Assembly: GCA_014898415.1 (NCBI GenBank)
Contig: RCTD01000023.1
Coordinates: forward strand, 1-64,000
Direction: 5' to 3'
DNA: 64,000 bases
From: Stromatinia cepivora
Lineage: Eukaryota; Ascomycota; Leotiomycetes; Helotiales; Sclerotiniaceae
Positions within the stretch are counted from its first letter, which is position 1; the number at the start of each line of letters is the position of its first letter. Shown piece by piece: positions 1 to 14,400 of the stretch. A program made the translations under genes and the position numbers. Under the pieces are notes generated by a model that ran no database searches, had not been told where the DNA came from, and was given only the letters and a program-made list of their open reading frames with translations.

Positions 1-2585
1 ATAATAATATGAATTTGTATTTAATGGATATAAAATATAGTTTATATTTTGGGATTTCTTTTGGGGATATTGAGATATATTAAATTAAAGAATTTAAATT
101 AAAGATTATTTTAAAAAAGTATTCTTAATTCATAATGAATTTTAATAAATTAATGAAATGTAATCTTTTTATATTATTTAAAATGAATATACATTTTTGG
201 AAATTATATATTTTTAAATATAAAAATGTTTGAAGGATTTAAATGGGATTAATTGAAATTAATAAAAAGTATGAGTCTTCAAGAAATTTGTATAAAAAGA
301 AGAAAAATTATAAATTTAATATTAATAATAATTAAATAAAAAAGAAATTTTTTTTTAATAAAATAAGATATTTGTAATAAAAATAAATTACATTATTGAA
401 AATAGATATTAGAATAGAAATTGATAATATTTAAAAGTTTGAGAAATTTCAGAAATTGATTTATTAGATTGGATAAATAATTTGAGTTTTTTTGTTTTGA
501 AAATAAAGGAATGAATAATTTAAATAATCAATTGTTGAAAAAAAATTTGGTTTTGGAATGATAAATGATATATAAAGAAAGTTTATTTTGTTTATATAAA
601 TATTTGAAATTGATATTTCTATATTTCAATTTTTGGTAATATCATATATAGTTTTTATAAAAGGATTTAATAATTAATAATTTGTAAAAATATTATTTAA
701 ATGTTATTTATTTTTATAAATAAGATTTATTTTTAATAATATATAAATAATTTTGTATTATATTTAAATTTTTAGATTTGTTATATATTAGAATAAAGGT
801 TTCCAAAGATAATATTGAATTTATTGATCATAGATTCAGAATCTGGATTAATATTACATATATTTTTGAAAGTATTGTATTTGTTAATTTATTTGTTGTT
901 TTATTGTTTTTAATATTTGTATATTTTAATAATTATTATATTCGAATATTATGGATTTATATAGTATTTTGAATAATATAAAATATTTATTAGAATAATT
1001 CCGAAATACATTTTTTGAAGTATTAAATGATTGATATATTGTTAATATAAAATCAAATTTTTTGTGAATTAATATTTGTTGATATTTTGATTATATATTA
1101 TGAGTTTTTCAAGGTTTTTATAACTTTATGTTTGAAAATAGGAAATAAGAAATATTAAATTAATTTTTATAATAATTTGTTGTTTGTTTTAGTAAATAAT
1201 ATAATTTTAATTGATGTATTTATTTTTGTTATTATATTATTTTAATTTATTTGAAAAGATAATAAGATTATTTATTAATTTTCAAAAATAGATATTGTAA
1301 TTTCTTCATTGAATTTATTTATAGAATTTATTTTATATTCATAAATAAAGTAAAGAATTTTAAATATCGATTTTGAGATATTAAAAAAGAAATATATTAA
1401 TTTTTATATTTTGATTTTGGATAGTTATTTAGTTTTGGTTTTATAGTTTTTAATTATTGAAGAAAGAATATATTTGATTAGGGAATGTTTGATATTTATT
1501 ATTTGGATTTTGAAAGTAAATTATAGTTTAATTGTTTCGAAGATAATATTATGAAAAAAGATATTTATATTTTTGAAAAAAGTAATTGTAATGATAATTT
1601 TTTGGATAAATAATATATTTTGTATAATGATAATTAAAGTTTTATTGATAAATTTGATAAATTTTTTTATTTTAATATTAATTATTAAAAAAAAATTTAA
1701 ATAATTGAATTTGAATATTTGAATTTGTTTTGTATATTTTATTTTTATATTTTAAATCAAAAAAAGAATAATATAAATAATAATTATTTTTTGTACTATA
1801 AAAATAAATGGATTATTCATAATTTTAATAAATTTTTAAATATAATGAAATATGTATTGAATTTTCATTATTTTTTTGTAATATATTATTTAAAATATAA
1901 TTCTTTATTGAATTATATTTTCAATTACTGTAAAAGAAATTGAAAATCATTCTTTTTTATTATTATAATAAAATTAATAAAGATTTTGTTGATTATATAT
2001 AATAAAACAAATTCATTTTTTTTTTAGATATATAGACCATTTTTAATTTTTTAAAAACAAAATATATTTTGTTTGAATCTTTTTAATTTATAATATTTTC
2101 TGTTTTAATAAATAGAAAATAGTTATCATTTATAAAAGATTTTAAATTTTATAAATATAAAGATTATCATTAATACTTGGAAAGAAAAACTTAATAAAAT
2201 ATAATATATATAAGAAAACTAAAGATAAGGATTTTTAAAGAATTTTATAAATTATTTTTTAATTTTATAAAATAAAGTTTTTTAGATATATTTTAATAAA
2301 TTGATTAATAAGAAAAAATATTATTTTTATTTGATTATTCAATTTATTATATACTTTTTTCAAGAAAATATTAAAAATCTCAGAGATATTTATAATAATT
2401 ATAATAAATTTGAGTTTTTGAAAGATAATTGTTTAAATATTATATATGAAATTAATTATTAAATTTATAATTATTTTCTAAAAAAAACATTTTTATATTA
2501 AAAATTAAAATTTTTATTTATAAATATTGTTTATTTAATTTATTAGATAACAATATCTTTCAGATTTTGCAAGATATAAAATATA

Positions 2586-2630
2586 AGTCTAATACCCCAC
2601 TTTCGGGCCACCCTCTCTTTTGGGCCACCT
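2586..2630 (+). repeat. Left terminal inverted repeat of the Fot1-like element
   Basis: The repeat begins AGTCTAATACCCCACTTTC and pairs with the reverse complement of 4360-4404 over about 45 bases with only a few mismatches. It contains two spaced copies of GGGCCACC, possibly transposase-binding subrepeats. Confidence 0.85.
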
Positions 2631-3169
2631 TAAAAAACCATCTTATTTTAAGCAATCTCCTTTATTAAATCTTTAATAATTCAACAATTATTTAATCAAT
2701 CGATTTGAAATTTGAATATATTATTATTTATAATATAACGAATACTTATATTAAAGATAATATTATTATAGCCTTTGATACAATTGCAAATAGACTAATT
2801 ATATATTGAACTAATTCGGAATATAATGTTTCCTATATTATATTTCAAAATCGAATAAATGATTATTTATTTTATAGAAATAATATACAAAATATATAAA
2901 AGATAATTCTGGTTTAAAAAAGAATATTAATAGATTAAATATTAATACAGGAATTATTAAATATTAGCCCTATTCATTGATAAATAAAGGAAATAAATAA
3001 AAACCTCTTTGAAATAAAAAAAGATAATTCTTCATTTGGAAAACGATAAATACAGAATTTTTTGAAAAGGAATCCTGAAATTAGAATCAAAAGATAATAT
3101 CGAATCGATTCTGTATATATTTTAAATGTTATTGATGAAATTATTGGCAAATAGTTTGAAAAATTCAAT

Positions 3170-3830
3170 TTGCCTTTGATTAAATATATTAAGTTCGAAA
3201 ATCGATGGAATATGGATGAAACTGGTATTATGAAAAATCAGGATTTAAATGGTTTAGTAATAAGAAGTTCAGAATATTGTTTTATTCAAAAAAAAACAAT
3301 CTGGTTTAAGAGTTTGGATGTTTTTTATTGAGTGTATTTCGGCAATAGAATGAATATTTAAATTATTCGTTATTTTTAAAGGAAAATATATATAATAATA
3401 ATGGTTTTCTATAGATTTTATTTTATATAAAGAATAGAAGTTCATTATTACAAATAATAAATGACCAATAAATATTATAGGATTTGAATAATTGAAAACG
3501 ATCTTCATTCTTCAAATTACCCTTTCCCGATCTAAAAAAACTAAACTACTTATATTAGATGATTATGGAAATCATGAAATCATTGAATTTATATTTAAAT
3601 ATTTCAAGAACAATATACATTTTCTATTTCTATTGTTATATATATTATATATACTACAATTATTAGATTTATTAATATTTTTATTTTTCAAAAATACTTA
3701 TAGGCATGATTTCAACAAATTGGATTTTTTATTGGATTCTTCAATAGTTAGGAAATATAACTTTTTTGTTTGTTATCAGAAAACTAGAATAAAGAATTTG
3801 ATAGTTTATAATATCAAATTTAGATAAAAG
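3170..3830 (+). pseudogene. Relic of a pogo/Fot1 DDE transposase
   Basis: Three pieces of the DDE_1 superfamily catalytic core can be read on the plus strand. A W-N-M-D-E-T-G block near 3205-3226 is the first catalytic aspartate motif. A frame at 3492-3827 holds L-L-I-L-D-D-Y-G-N-H-E (second aspartate, normally LDGHGSH) followed by L-Q-L-L-D-L-L-I-F (normally LQPLD, third aspartate). Substitutions such as G to D and P to L are what C-to-T and G-to-A changes would give. The N-terminal helix-turn-helix and CENP-B-like parts expected between about 2650 and 3170 are not recognisable. The frame is broken by stops and codes for nothing functional. Confidence 0.8.
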
Positions 3831-4359
3831 ATTTTTAATTTATGGTTTTAAAACTATACTAAGTTTTTCATAAATCGTTTATTACTTGAAAATAATAATA
3901 ACAAAGTTCAAATAATGATTTTTAGTATTAATAGAATATAGAATCATCTTTTATTCTATAAAAAACTCTTCAAAAAGTATTAAATCTTCAAAAATATATA
4001 TATATAATAATTCAAGAAAAAGAAATTGATCTTTCAATTTATCAATTGTTATTTTGTAGGATTATAAAAGGTTTTGATATTAAGGATTATAAATTTATAT
4101 AATCAAAATATCGAATAAAACAATTAGAATATAAATTAAAATAGATTATATTTAAAAAAAGATAAATAATAAAAACTAATCTGAATTCAAGATTTATAGA
4201 GATTAAAGTTATTCAAAGAATACAAATTGAGATTGGGGATTATGAAATTGAAAAGGATAATTCTAATAATGACTATAAAATAGATATTATAAAGGATTTT
4301 ATTGAAATAAAATAATTATTGAATTATTAAAATTTAAAATTTATATAATGATATTTTCG

Positions 4360-4404
4360 AGGTGGTCCAAAACAGGGGGTGGCCCGAAAGTGGGGTATTA
4401 GACT
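4360..4404 (-). repeat. Right terminal inverted repeat of the Fot1-like element
   Basis: This is the reverse complement of 2586-2630, ending GGGGTATTAGACT before the flanking TA at 4405-4406. Confidence 0.85.
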
Positions 4405-6177
4405 TAAGTATTTATAAATAAATTAAAGATCTATTTTTTTTAAAAAAAAAATTATTATAATTTTGATCAATCTTGAAATCTAAAATAAAAGTTATATATT
4501 AAATATTTAATCCATTTTCAATATATTTTAAATAATTGAAAAATAATTTTATTTATCTTTAATAATATATTAAAATTATCAATAATATTTCTCCCATTCC
4601 CTTTATAAAAATTATATTAGATTATTCAAGGATTTTATTATTTTATTAATGAATTAAGAAATTATTATTCAAATTATTTTTAATATTAAAATGTATAAGA
4701 ATTTTGTTGTTTTTATTATTTTATTTATTATATTATTCATTATTTTATTATTAATTAATAATAAAAATAATTTGAAACTAAATTTCAATTTATATCAATC
4801 AATAATTTTATAAAAATCTTTATTATTTTTAATATTTATATTTGGTTTTATATATAATATTATAACAGATTTTGATAATAAAAAAATTAATTCCGATTTA
4901 CTAGATTTTAATATAATCTTTATAAATTTCTTAATGATTATTATTTTATTATAAAACTAAATATTTTTTATTATAATTAAATTTATTTGATATATAAATA
5001 ACGGATTTTAGAATAATAATAAAATTCTATATAAATATTTTCATTATATTAATATCAAAAAGAATTCTAAAATTATAATTATAAAATCCCTTTTAGTGTT
5101 TTATTATTGAAAAAGAATTTTGTAATAATTATTTATAAATTCATTTTTATCAATATTCCATGTAAAATATTCATCAAGGATTTCATTAAATATAATTTTA
5201 TTCTTTTAAAAACCGAAATTTATATTTAATATGAAATCCTTTTTTTATAAAAAATATAGAAAAGGATTTTATTAAATTTAATAATAAAAATAATTAATTC
5301 AAAAATAATTATTAATTCAATAATAATAATAATTATAATATTTTAATTTCTTTATATTAAATTATTCTTTTGATTTTATATTTATATTTGAATTGAAATT
5401 AAAATTATGATTATGATTTTATTAGTTTTATTTAAATGAATTATTTTGAAGGAAATATTCTTATATTTATAAATAATATTGAATTCTTCATAAATTGAAT
5501 TGATATATTTATTTTTTGGATAAATAATGATAAAATAGTTTACATAATTTACAAATAAAGATTTATACTAATCAATATAATAAAGATTATTAATATAATT
5601 AATTTTCAATAAATCCTTATATATTCTTATTTGAATATTGTAATAGATATATCAAATATTTGATATATTTAAAAAAGTTATAAAAGTTTTGATAATTTGA
5701 ATTATAATAAATGATAATAATTTTTTTATTGATAATTTTTGTTTTGTTTTTAGAATTCAAGAATTGAAAAAAAAAAATTTAAGAGTAAAAAATATTGCAA
5801 ATAATTTTCTTGATTATTGAAATAATTTTGTATTTTAAGGATTGATAATTAATAGATTTAAAATTGATTTATATTATAATTTATTTGAAAATAAAAATGT
5901 TAATAATTTTAATATAATTTTTTGATATTTATAAACTTTATAAAAATATTTATAATAATATAATTGAATTATATTTTGGATTTATTGAAGAAAATAATCT
6001 TGAATATATATATCATTATTTTTGTATACAAATCCAAAATTCGAAAATTAAACCTTAAATATCTCAATAGAAAAAATTGCGAAAAATCTGAGGTTCTTAG
6101 AGTTTATTTATATACATGCAATAAATCTATATTCAAAATTTCAAAAAATTATATCCATAAATAAGAAAGTTAAAAAT

Positions 6178-6236
6178 GCTGATTTTCGTGATTTTTGGTG
6201 TAAATAATGGCCGGAATGTGCGCTAAGAGACTTATT
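6178..6236. repeat. GC-richer relic, possibly the end of a Tc1-like element
   Basis: A patch with preserved G and C (GGCCGGAATGTGCGC near 6209-6223) stands out in AT-rich surroundings. Its inner side (TTAAAAATGC followed by TTTCGTGA) loosely resembles the subterminal part of the Tc1-like element at 46,347 (TTAAAAACGC followed by TTTCGCGA). No partner end was found. Confidence 0.25.
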
Positions 6237-6339
6237 AAAAAGATTGAATAGATAATATTTATATATAATATAAAAAAGTTTTTTTAAAGAATAATTATAG
6301 ATTTGATTATTAATTTTGTATATAATATTGAAATAACGA

Positions 6340-7085
6340 ACGACCTTTGACTCCGACCCTTTCGGGGCTAAAAATAATAGTGGATTCGCTATATTCCCTA
6401 TAGTTATTTTTCATGCCCTTTAAGATCTACAATCAGCTTATATTGCGCAGCCAGCCTATCAAACACTTATAATTTGGAAGCTATTTTATATATATTTAAT
6501 TGATTATACATTTTGAAATTATTTAGAGTTCTTACGATTTCTTTCAAGGGGTAATCTGTATATCGAATTCTGTATTAAAGTGTAAGGTAGATTTCAGTTT
6601 TCATGTGATTCCTATAATTTTTGAATCTGAATCTGAATCTGAATATAAGTTTTAAATTTTATTTTGAAATGATATATAGATAGTGTAATATACTTTCATC
6701 TCAAATTTGTGATCAAAATACCGAAAACACTTTAAATCCGATATTTATAAAAAAGATTTTTGGAGATTCTTTATCTTTCTTATTGTATTCTTTGATTTAT
6801 TAAATTAACCAAAATCGTTCTTAACCTTTTTAATTTCCAATTTCAATTCTTCACTACAATCTATTTCAAAATCTTCAATGAATTATTATTCTATAATCAT
6901 TAATCACAAAATAAAAAAATTTATATTATTAAAAAGCTTTTAATCAATTAAATATTTGTTTCTTTATTTCGATTTCATATTTTATATAACATATCTTTAT
7001 TGAATCATTTTCATATTCCTGTATAAACCATCTGTACTTTTTTCGATCAATAAGAATCAAATTATGAAAGGTATTTTCAAATATG
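6340..7085 (+). repeat. Dispersed repeat family R1, longest copy
   Basis: This is the longest local member of an unclassified family. Its first 190 bases (GACTCCGACCCTTTCGGGGC and onward) recur at 33,235-33,470 in the same orientation and at 42,840-43,225 inverted. Its later part (about 6550-7085) recurs at 45,730-46,290. Copies differ mainly by transitions. No coding domain is visible, so it may be a retroelement non-coding region or a non-autonomous element. Confidence 0.6.
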
Positions 7086-7239
7086 TATATTAGGATTACA
7101 TTTTAGAAATTAAAGATTATTATAATTATTATAAATATTCGGAAGATCCTTGATGTTTTTTTAAAAAGATAATCATTTAAATAAATAATCAAATAAAATT
7201 TCTTTTTCAAATTCATAATTTTTTTTTATTAATAAATTT

Positions 7240-8600
7240 ATTAGAATGTAATGAAGGAATTTTATTATATTAAATTATTCGATAATTTATTTATTTTTTT
7301 ATTATAAAAGATTATTGTTATTTATATTATTCTTTTTTTAATTTATACTATAAAGATAAGATATATAAAACGAATTAAAATATTCTGACTTTATCATTTC
7401 AATTATTCTTTAATAATGAATATTCAAAAAAAGTATATTGATTATAATTATAAAAAATGTGTTACTAATTTAGAGAATTATATTTATAATCACTTTTTTT
7501 TCAAGAATATTAATGTTCTTTTTAATAATATAATTAATCTTTCAAAAAACTAAATTAAATTTTATACTTCAAATCCAAATTATTAAAAATTACAATATTA
7601 AAATCAAATAAATATTCAAAATTAAAATCTCAAGATTGAAATATTTTTTTTTTATATTTCAAAATTTAAATTTAGAATTCTTTATTTTATTTATAAATAC
7701 AGAATAAATTTTATTAAAGAATTTGATAAAAAAATATAATAATAATATTTAAGAAATAAATTTTTTTTTTTTGATAAATAAAATTATTATCTTTTCGAAT
7801 AATTCGAAATAGTATATTGATAAATACAAATATATTGAATATAATTATATTATTTATCAAAATAGAATATAAATTATTTTTAGATTTAAATTGCTTAATT
7901 TTATGTTATATATCTTCAATAATAAAATTATCAAAATTTCAAAAAATCTTCAATATATTGTGAAAGAGGTAGGTCGAGATACGTGCGTCCCGATAGCACG
8001 CTGCAAAGGGAAATGGGAATTGGAACTGAACAGATTACATTGTAAAGGCTTCAAATAGTAAAACTAATAAATTTAAATAATGATTTGGATTATATATAAA
8101 TAATATATAAAAAAATCAATGAAAAAACGATTAATCTTTTCAAGAAAAGAAAAGCAAAGCTTTCTTTTATATCTAACTACAAAGAGTCATGTGATCATAT
8201 AACTACAAACTAGTTACGCATTAGGCCTTGATATCCCAACTTTCTCACAATATAATCAAAATATCAATAAATATCAAGTTAAAATAAATCTAATTTTTTA
8301 TCAAAAATATATTAATAATTTAATATTTTTAAAAAAAAGTACTTCGAAATTATTTTAATGAATATTTTTATATTATTCAAAATACTTTATCAATATATAA
8401 TATTCGAATATAAAAATAACAAAATAATGAATAAATTAATCAATTGTAATATTTTAAAAAATGTTTATAATTTTAATTCTAATCTTGAATACATTTTCAA
8501 AAATCTTTATTTCAATATTCAGGACATTTGGGAGTCTGGATATAGTATTGTGGGTTATTGTAGATTAGATTTTTTTAGTTAAGGTTCGATTTGTTATAGT
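7240..8600. repeat. Repeat R2, copy A (interrupted by a solo LTR)
   Basis: The segment aligns in patches with 20,270-21,330 in the same orientation. Shared blocks lie around 7370-7560 against 20,430-20,620, and 7880-8500 against 20,940-21,270. Copy A is longer because a 291-bp solo LTR (7959-8249) is inserted in it. The family is unclassified. Confidence 0.5.
7959..8249 (-). mobile_element. Solo LTR, 291 bp
   Basis: The segment starts TGTGAAAG and ends CTTTCTCACA, so it has TG...CA termini with short inverted ends. On the minus strand it carries a TATA-box-like GATATAAAAG about 85 bases from its start, as expected of an LTR promoter. ATAT flanks both sides. The related copy at about 21.0 kb lacks the insertion and reads straight through the join, which confirms the boundaries. 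No second LTR or internal region accompanies it, so recombination between LTRs probably removed the rest. Confidence 0.7.
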
Positions 8601-11360
8601 GGTATTTTTGTGAGTTGTGAATTATTAATCCTTTTATAGAGACTTTATATAATGTTATTAAAAATTTAAATATAAAAGAATTAATTTGAAATATTTATAT
8701 TGACAAAATATACTACTATCATTATTATTATTACAATATAATTGCTTTTTTTATAGTTTATACAAAAATCTCAAATTAACGATATCTTTATATTTTTGAT
8801 TTTAAATAATTATAAAAGTATTTTTTTTATTTTATCATTTTAATTTAGTATTTTTATAAATATAATATTAAATAATAAAGAATTTATTTTAAATTATTCT
8901 TTTGAATTTCAACATAATATCTTTATAAAGTTTTAAGAATTATAATTATTAATAAATCTTTCATATATTATGAAGAAATATAAAGAAAATACTTTTTTTT
9001 TCTTTTTTGTTTTATATTAAACAATAATATGTTTGATAAAAATACTTTTTTTATAATATTTATTTTTTAAAATTATATAATTGTAATTGATTATAATATT
9101 ATATTTATTTTAATTTAAATTATTGATATATTTACTATATTATATTTTGATAATTCAAATAAATATAAATATATAGTTAATTTAATTTAAAGATATTTAT
9201 TCTTGTTTATAATTTATTTATATTATATATTTTTATTTTAATTAGATTTTATAATTTTATTTTTTACAATCATTATAGTAAATATAAAAAAGATTATATT
9301 ATTTATTAATATAATCAAAATTTTATTTAATCTAAATATTTTCTATGTTTCGAAATTATCTATTTTATATAAATTTAAGAATAATATATTTAATAAAACT
9401 TTTTTTAACATTTTTCTAAATAATAATATTATTTCCGATTATAATATCTTTAATCATAACTATTAAAAAAATACAAGTTATAAATTTTTTGGAATTTTTC
9501 TGAACTTTTCTTTTATAATAATAATTAATATAATTAATTGATTATTATCTTCTTACTTTCAATTATTACTTTTATTATTATTAAATAAATAGTTAATTTT
9601 ATCGATATTGTTTATTATATATAGTCTATTTTTTATTGAAAAGAATACAAAAATAATAAAATATATTTTCAAAATCATTTCTTTTGAAAAATTTGATATA
9701 TAATATAATTATGTTATTATCAATATTCTAATAAATTCTATTAATATTAATAAAGAATATATTTCAATTGATAATATTTTTATATTTTAAGAAATTATAA
9801 TATAAATTAATTTCAAATTCATTAATTAAGATTTTTTAAAGTAAAAATGCAATTTAGTAATTAAAAAAATTATTTGAGTTATTTTATTTTTGAAATTTCT
9901 TTGCTTTTTTTTTAGTTTTCAAAGTTTGAAAATGAAATAAAAATTATTAGAATTTTTATAATTCTTTTAAAAATATTAAATATATTTATTATAATATTTG
10001 AATAAATATATATAAAAATTGTTTTAAAATAAAGTATATCAATAATTTATATTATATTAATTATTATAATAAAAAAATTACGAGTTGTATTGGTTGCATT
10101 ATTATTTTTTAAAAAATCAATACTAAATATATTAAATTAATTTAGTAAAAGATTAAATATTGTTTATAAATATAATAATATTTTATTTAAAACATTTTAT
10201 TAAATAAATGACATAATAATTATTATTTTGATTTCAATATAAATCTAGAAAATTGTTATCTTTGTTTTTATCAAACATAAATATAAAAATAAAATGAGAA
10301 TTTGATGTAAAAAATTCAATCATTTATAATCTTTATTATAATGAAATCAATAACAATTTTCATTACATAATCTAATATTAATAAAATTTTCCTTTGATTT
10401 TTTTTAAAAAAAACTATTTTGATTATTAACATTCTTTTCAAAAAAAAAAAATTAATAATATTTGTAATAGAATCCTTACGATCAATATCAATAAAAATAA
10501 ATTATTAATTAATTATTTCATTTTTTTTCATTTATAAAATATTCTAATGAAAAGATTCATTAATAAAATATTCAAATTAATTCAATCAATATTAACAAAA
10601 TATTTTTATTTATATTATATTTTTTAAAGATATTTGATTTAAATTTAATCAATATAACTTATATCTCAAAATGCTAAATAACTTAATAATAGAATTCAAA
10701 ATCAATTAAAATTCGATTATTATATTTTTATTGGGTTTCACAATTTCTTTATTTTTGAAAATAAAGAACCCCCATTTCCATAGATTAATTATATTTATAA
10801 AAAAAATGTATATATTTAATAATAAATTTTTTATAATAAAAATATTTTTTAAATCAATATCAAGAATATGAATATTTTGAATATATATTAATGATTAATA
10901 ATCAATAGAATACTAGATTATATAATATATTCAATATATAATCCAATATATTTAAATCCAATATTAATATTATTTATTGAAATCACAATTTAATAATATA
11001 ATTCAATATTAATAATATAAATTTTAAATTCTTAAATAATTTATAAAATCTTTTAGAATTTTTTATTTTTATTTATTTTATATATATCATATTTTATAAA
11101 ACTTTTTTTCTAAACTATCAAATTAAAATTCAATTATATTAATAATTTTTATATTTATAAAATTTCAAAATTATTTAATAACAATATTTAATTTTCTTTT
11201 TTCAAAAATATTATTAACTAAAAAAATAAAAATAAAATCTATTTTGTTTTTAAAAAACTAAAAATAATTTATATATTTTTAAAAAAATAGATTTATTTTA
11301 TTATATATAATGAACAAAAACTTTATTATTAATTTTATTATTATAATAAAACAAAATAAT

Positions 11361-11458
11361 TGTAATGTATGGGCTACAATCAACAAATGCAATAAAGATT
11401 GTATTATAGACATTTATAACACAATGTAAAGTACATTGTAAATACTATTTATATAATT
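11361..11458 (+). repeat. Repeat R3, copy 1 (98 bp)
   Basis: It begins TGTAATGTATGGGCTACAATC and matches 20,041-20,138 at equal length without gaps; almost every difference is a transition, and copy 2 is the more AT-converted at the start. The two copies lie 8.68 kb apart in the same orientation, which suggests LTR remnants, but no matching target duplication was found. Confidence 0.5.
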
Positions 11459-14400
11459 AATAATAATTCCTTTTAAAATATTAATTCTTGATTCTATTAT
11501 AATTAATAAAATTATAATAAAAGAATATTATAAAACAATTAATCGTTATTAATATTATAAAGACTTTATAAATTGTTAATTATCTTTTATATAATTACTT
11601 TTTCAAATTTTATTTTTTTATCCGAAATATTAATATTATCGATTACGATTTATATTAACAATTAATAAATCATAAATCCATCAAATGAATTTTATATTTA
11701 TAAACCTTTTTAAAAACAAAGTATAATTATAATAAATATATTTTTATAAAGTTACAAAAAAGCATTCGATAAATTTATAATAAACAAAATATTGAAAATA
11801 TAATAAATATTATTAATAATAATGACATCTGATATTATATAAAATCTATTAATATTATAATATAAGCATTTCTGCAAAATTGATTTATCCATAGGTCAAT
11901 ATTATAATAAACAATGAATTCATGCGAAAAAGATATTGAGATATTTTATATAATATCAATAATAAAAATATTTAGCAAAACAAAAAATAAAGAATAATAT
12001 ATAAACAAATATAATTCCAAAAAAGAAAAGAATTCGAAAAATAATTTTATAATTTATTCGAATAATCGAAACTCTGATTTAGAAGATCTCTTTCAAAAAA
12101 ACTCGTTTTTCATTAATATATTATTGAAATTGATCTTATTTATTGAAATATTTTTAATAATAAAAATAAAGTTTATTATATCAATTAAAAATGTGATATA
12201 AATTTAATTTATATTAATAATTTTATTACAATTATTATTAAGAAATATATCAAATACTTAATTATATTATAAAAATATTCATAATTTCGATTTCAAATTT
12301 ATATAACTTATTTTAATATTATTATAAATATCAAGACTGATAATTAATAGAAATAAGTTTTATATTGTTTATAAATAATCGTTTTAATTAAAGAATAATA
12401 TTGAAAACGAAAAAATAACGAATTATTCGATATAAATAAGAATAATTTCTATTAATAATAAAATACAAATAATATATTGAATAATAGGTATGTTATAATA
12501 TTACAAAATCAGAATCTGGGATTTACAATTGTATAATTAAAACAATTGATTATAATAATTTTATAATAAATCCGAGTACAAATATGATTTATATTATTAT
12601 TAAAAATAGGAATTATGTAGTAATTCTTAGGAACTATTGAAAATAGAGGGAATATAAGATATTTTGATTTTATTTAAAAAAATATATATAGAATATTAAT
12701 ATAATTTTAATCGAAAAAGTAATTATATATATAAATATATATATATTTTTTATATTCTAATTCAAATATTTAATATTAATCCATAAAAATGTATCAATTA
12801 TCAAAATTTTCCTTAATTATTTATAAAGATTAGTCTATGTACAATATATAATCAAATTTATAGATATTAAATATATATTAATAATAATAATTACAATATT
12901 GGTTTTATATAAAATCTTGAAAAAAAGATTCTGGATTTATTTTGAAATAATAATATAGAATTTATTGAAGGATAGATATAAAATAAGAATCTTTAAAAAA
13001 AATTGGATAATTCAGAATTTCATTAATATTGTTTTATAAAAAAAAATAATAATTGAGTATAATTAATTGATGATTATTTGAAAAAATTTAAGATTAGATT
13101 TTTAGTTATATATCAAATATTTTTAATTAAAAATATATTTAATAAATTTCTTTAAATAAATTGATAATTTAAAATGAATTTTTTAAATATTAATCAATAG
13201 ATTTTTATTATAAATAAAAAGATGACAAAACGAATAATATATTAATAATGATAATTAAAAGAACAATTATATTTCTTAATATTAAAATTATAATCAAAAT
13301 TGAAATAATTATCAATAATAAATCAGGATTATCAAAAATACTGAAATTGATTAAGAATTCAATAACAAATCGGATAATTAAACTAAATATTTTCTATATT
13401 AAAGTTTAATTAATAATAATTAATATACAATGATCAATATCATAATTTTGCTTTCAAATAATAGAATTAAAATTAGGATTTCCAATAATAAGGATTTAGT
13501 ATCTAATATCAATTATAATGATTTGTTTTAGTTATAAAAACAAAAAGTTTTTTAGATTCAAATAAAAGCGGAATATAATGAAAATATTAATAATCAATAT
13601 TATAACTTTTTGATCAAATTATCGAATATAAAGAATAATTTAAATTTCGATTATGATTTTGAATTAGTGGGGAGTAGTTGGGTGTAGTATAACAAATAAA
13701 ATCCTAATAATCATTATATAATAATAAGATCAATTAAATTGTTCGAATTTATTGGATATTTTAATATTTATATTAACAAATCGATGAATTATTTCATAAT
13801 AATCATTATATAATTAATATAATGTAATAAATGTCAAACAATCTTTTATTTTTATTATAAATTCTTTAAATATTTATAAAAGAAATATATATTAAAAGAA
13901 AAAGTGGAAATAATAATATATGAAATTATAATTAAGAACAAAAATATTATAATAGATAATAATATATAATCTTTATAGATTCAATAATGAATATTGATAA
14001 ATATATCAATATTGAATATAGATTTTATCATTAATATTTTATTATAATATAAATATAATTTAATATACAAAAAAACAATTTAATTAATATCTATTTAAAT
14101 TCAGTATTACAAATGATTATAATGGAAAAAGTATAATTATTTAGTATTGTAAAGGATATATAAATTTGAATTCAAATTAAATTAATAAAGATTGATAATA
14201 TCAAAGTAGATAGTATATAATTAATTGAATAATTAGGGGTTAGGATGATAATCAATAATAATATTTTAATATTTGAAGGAATTGATATTATTATTATTTT
14301 AGAAAAAGGTAATAATCAATTTATATGGGATAAATGTCTTAGTTATTTTATTTTTTATAATATCAATTAATGATATATTATAATTGAATTATTTAAGAAT

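Larger units (their letters stand above)
2586..4404 (+). mobile_element. Fot1/pogo-type DNA transposon, complete ends, RIP-inactivated
   Basis: This 1819-bp element is bounded by 45-bp inverted terminal repeats and flanked on both sides by the dinucleotide TA (2584-2585 and 4405-4406), the target duplication of Tc1/mariner/pogo elements. The size and the pogo-type transposase remnants inside fit the fungal Fot1 family. The interior is AT-converted and full of stops, so the element is dead, but the two ends kept most of their GC content and pair almost perfectly. A lone related end occurs at 24,381-24,405, so the family had more than one copy here. Confidence 0.85.
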
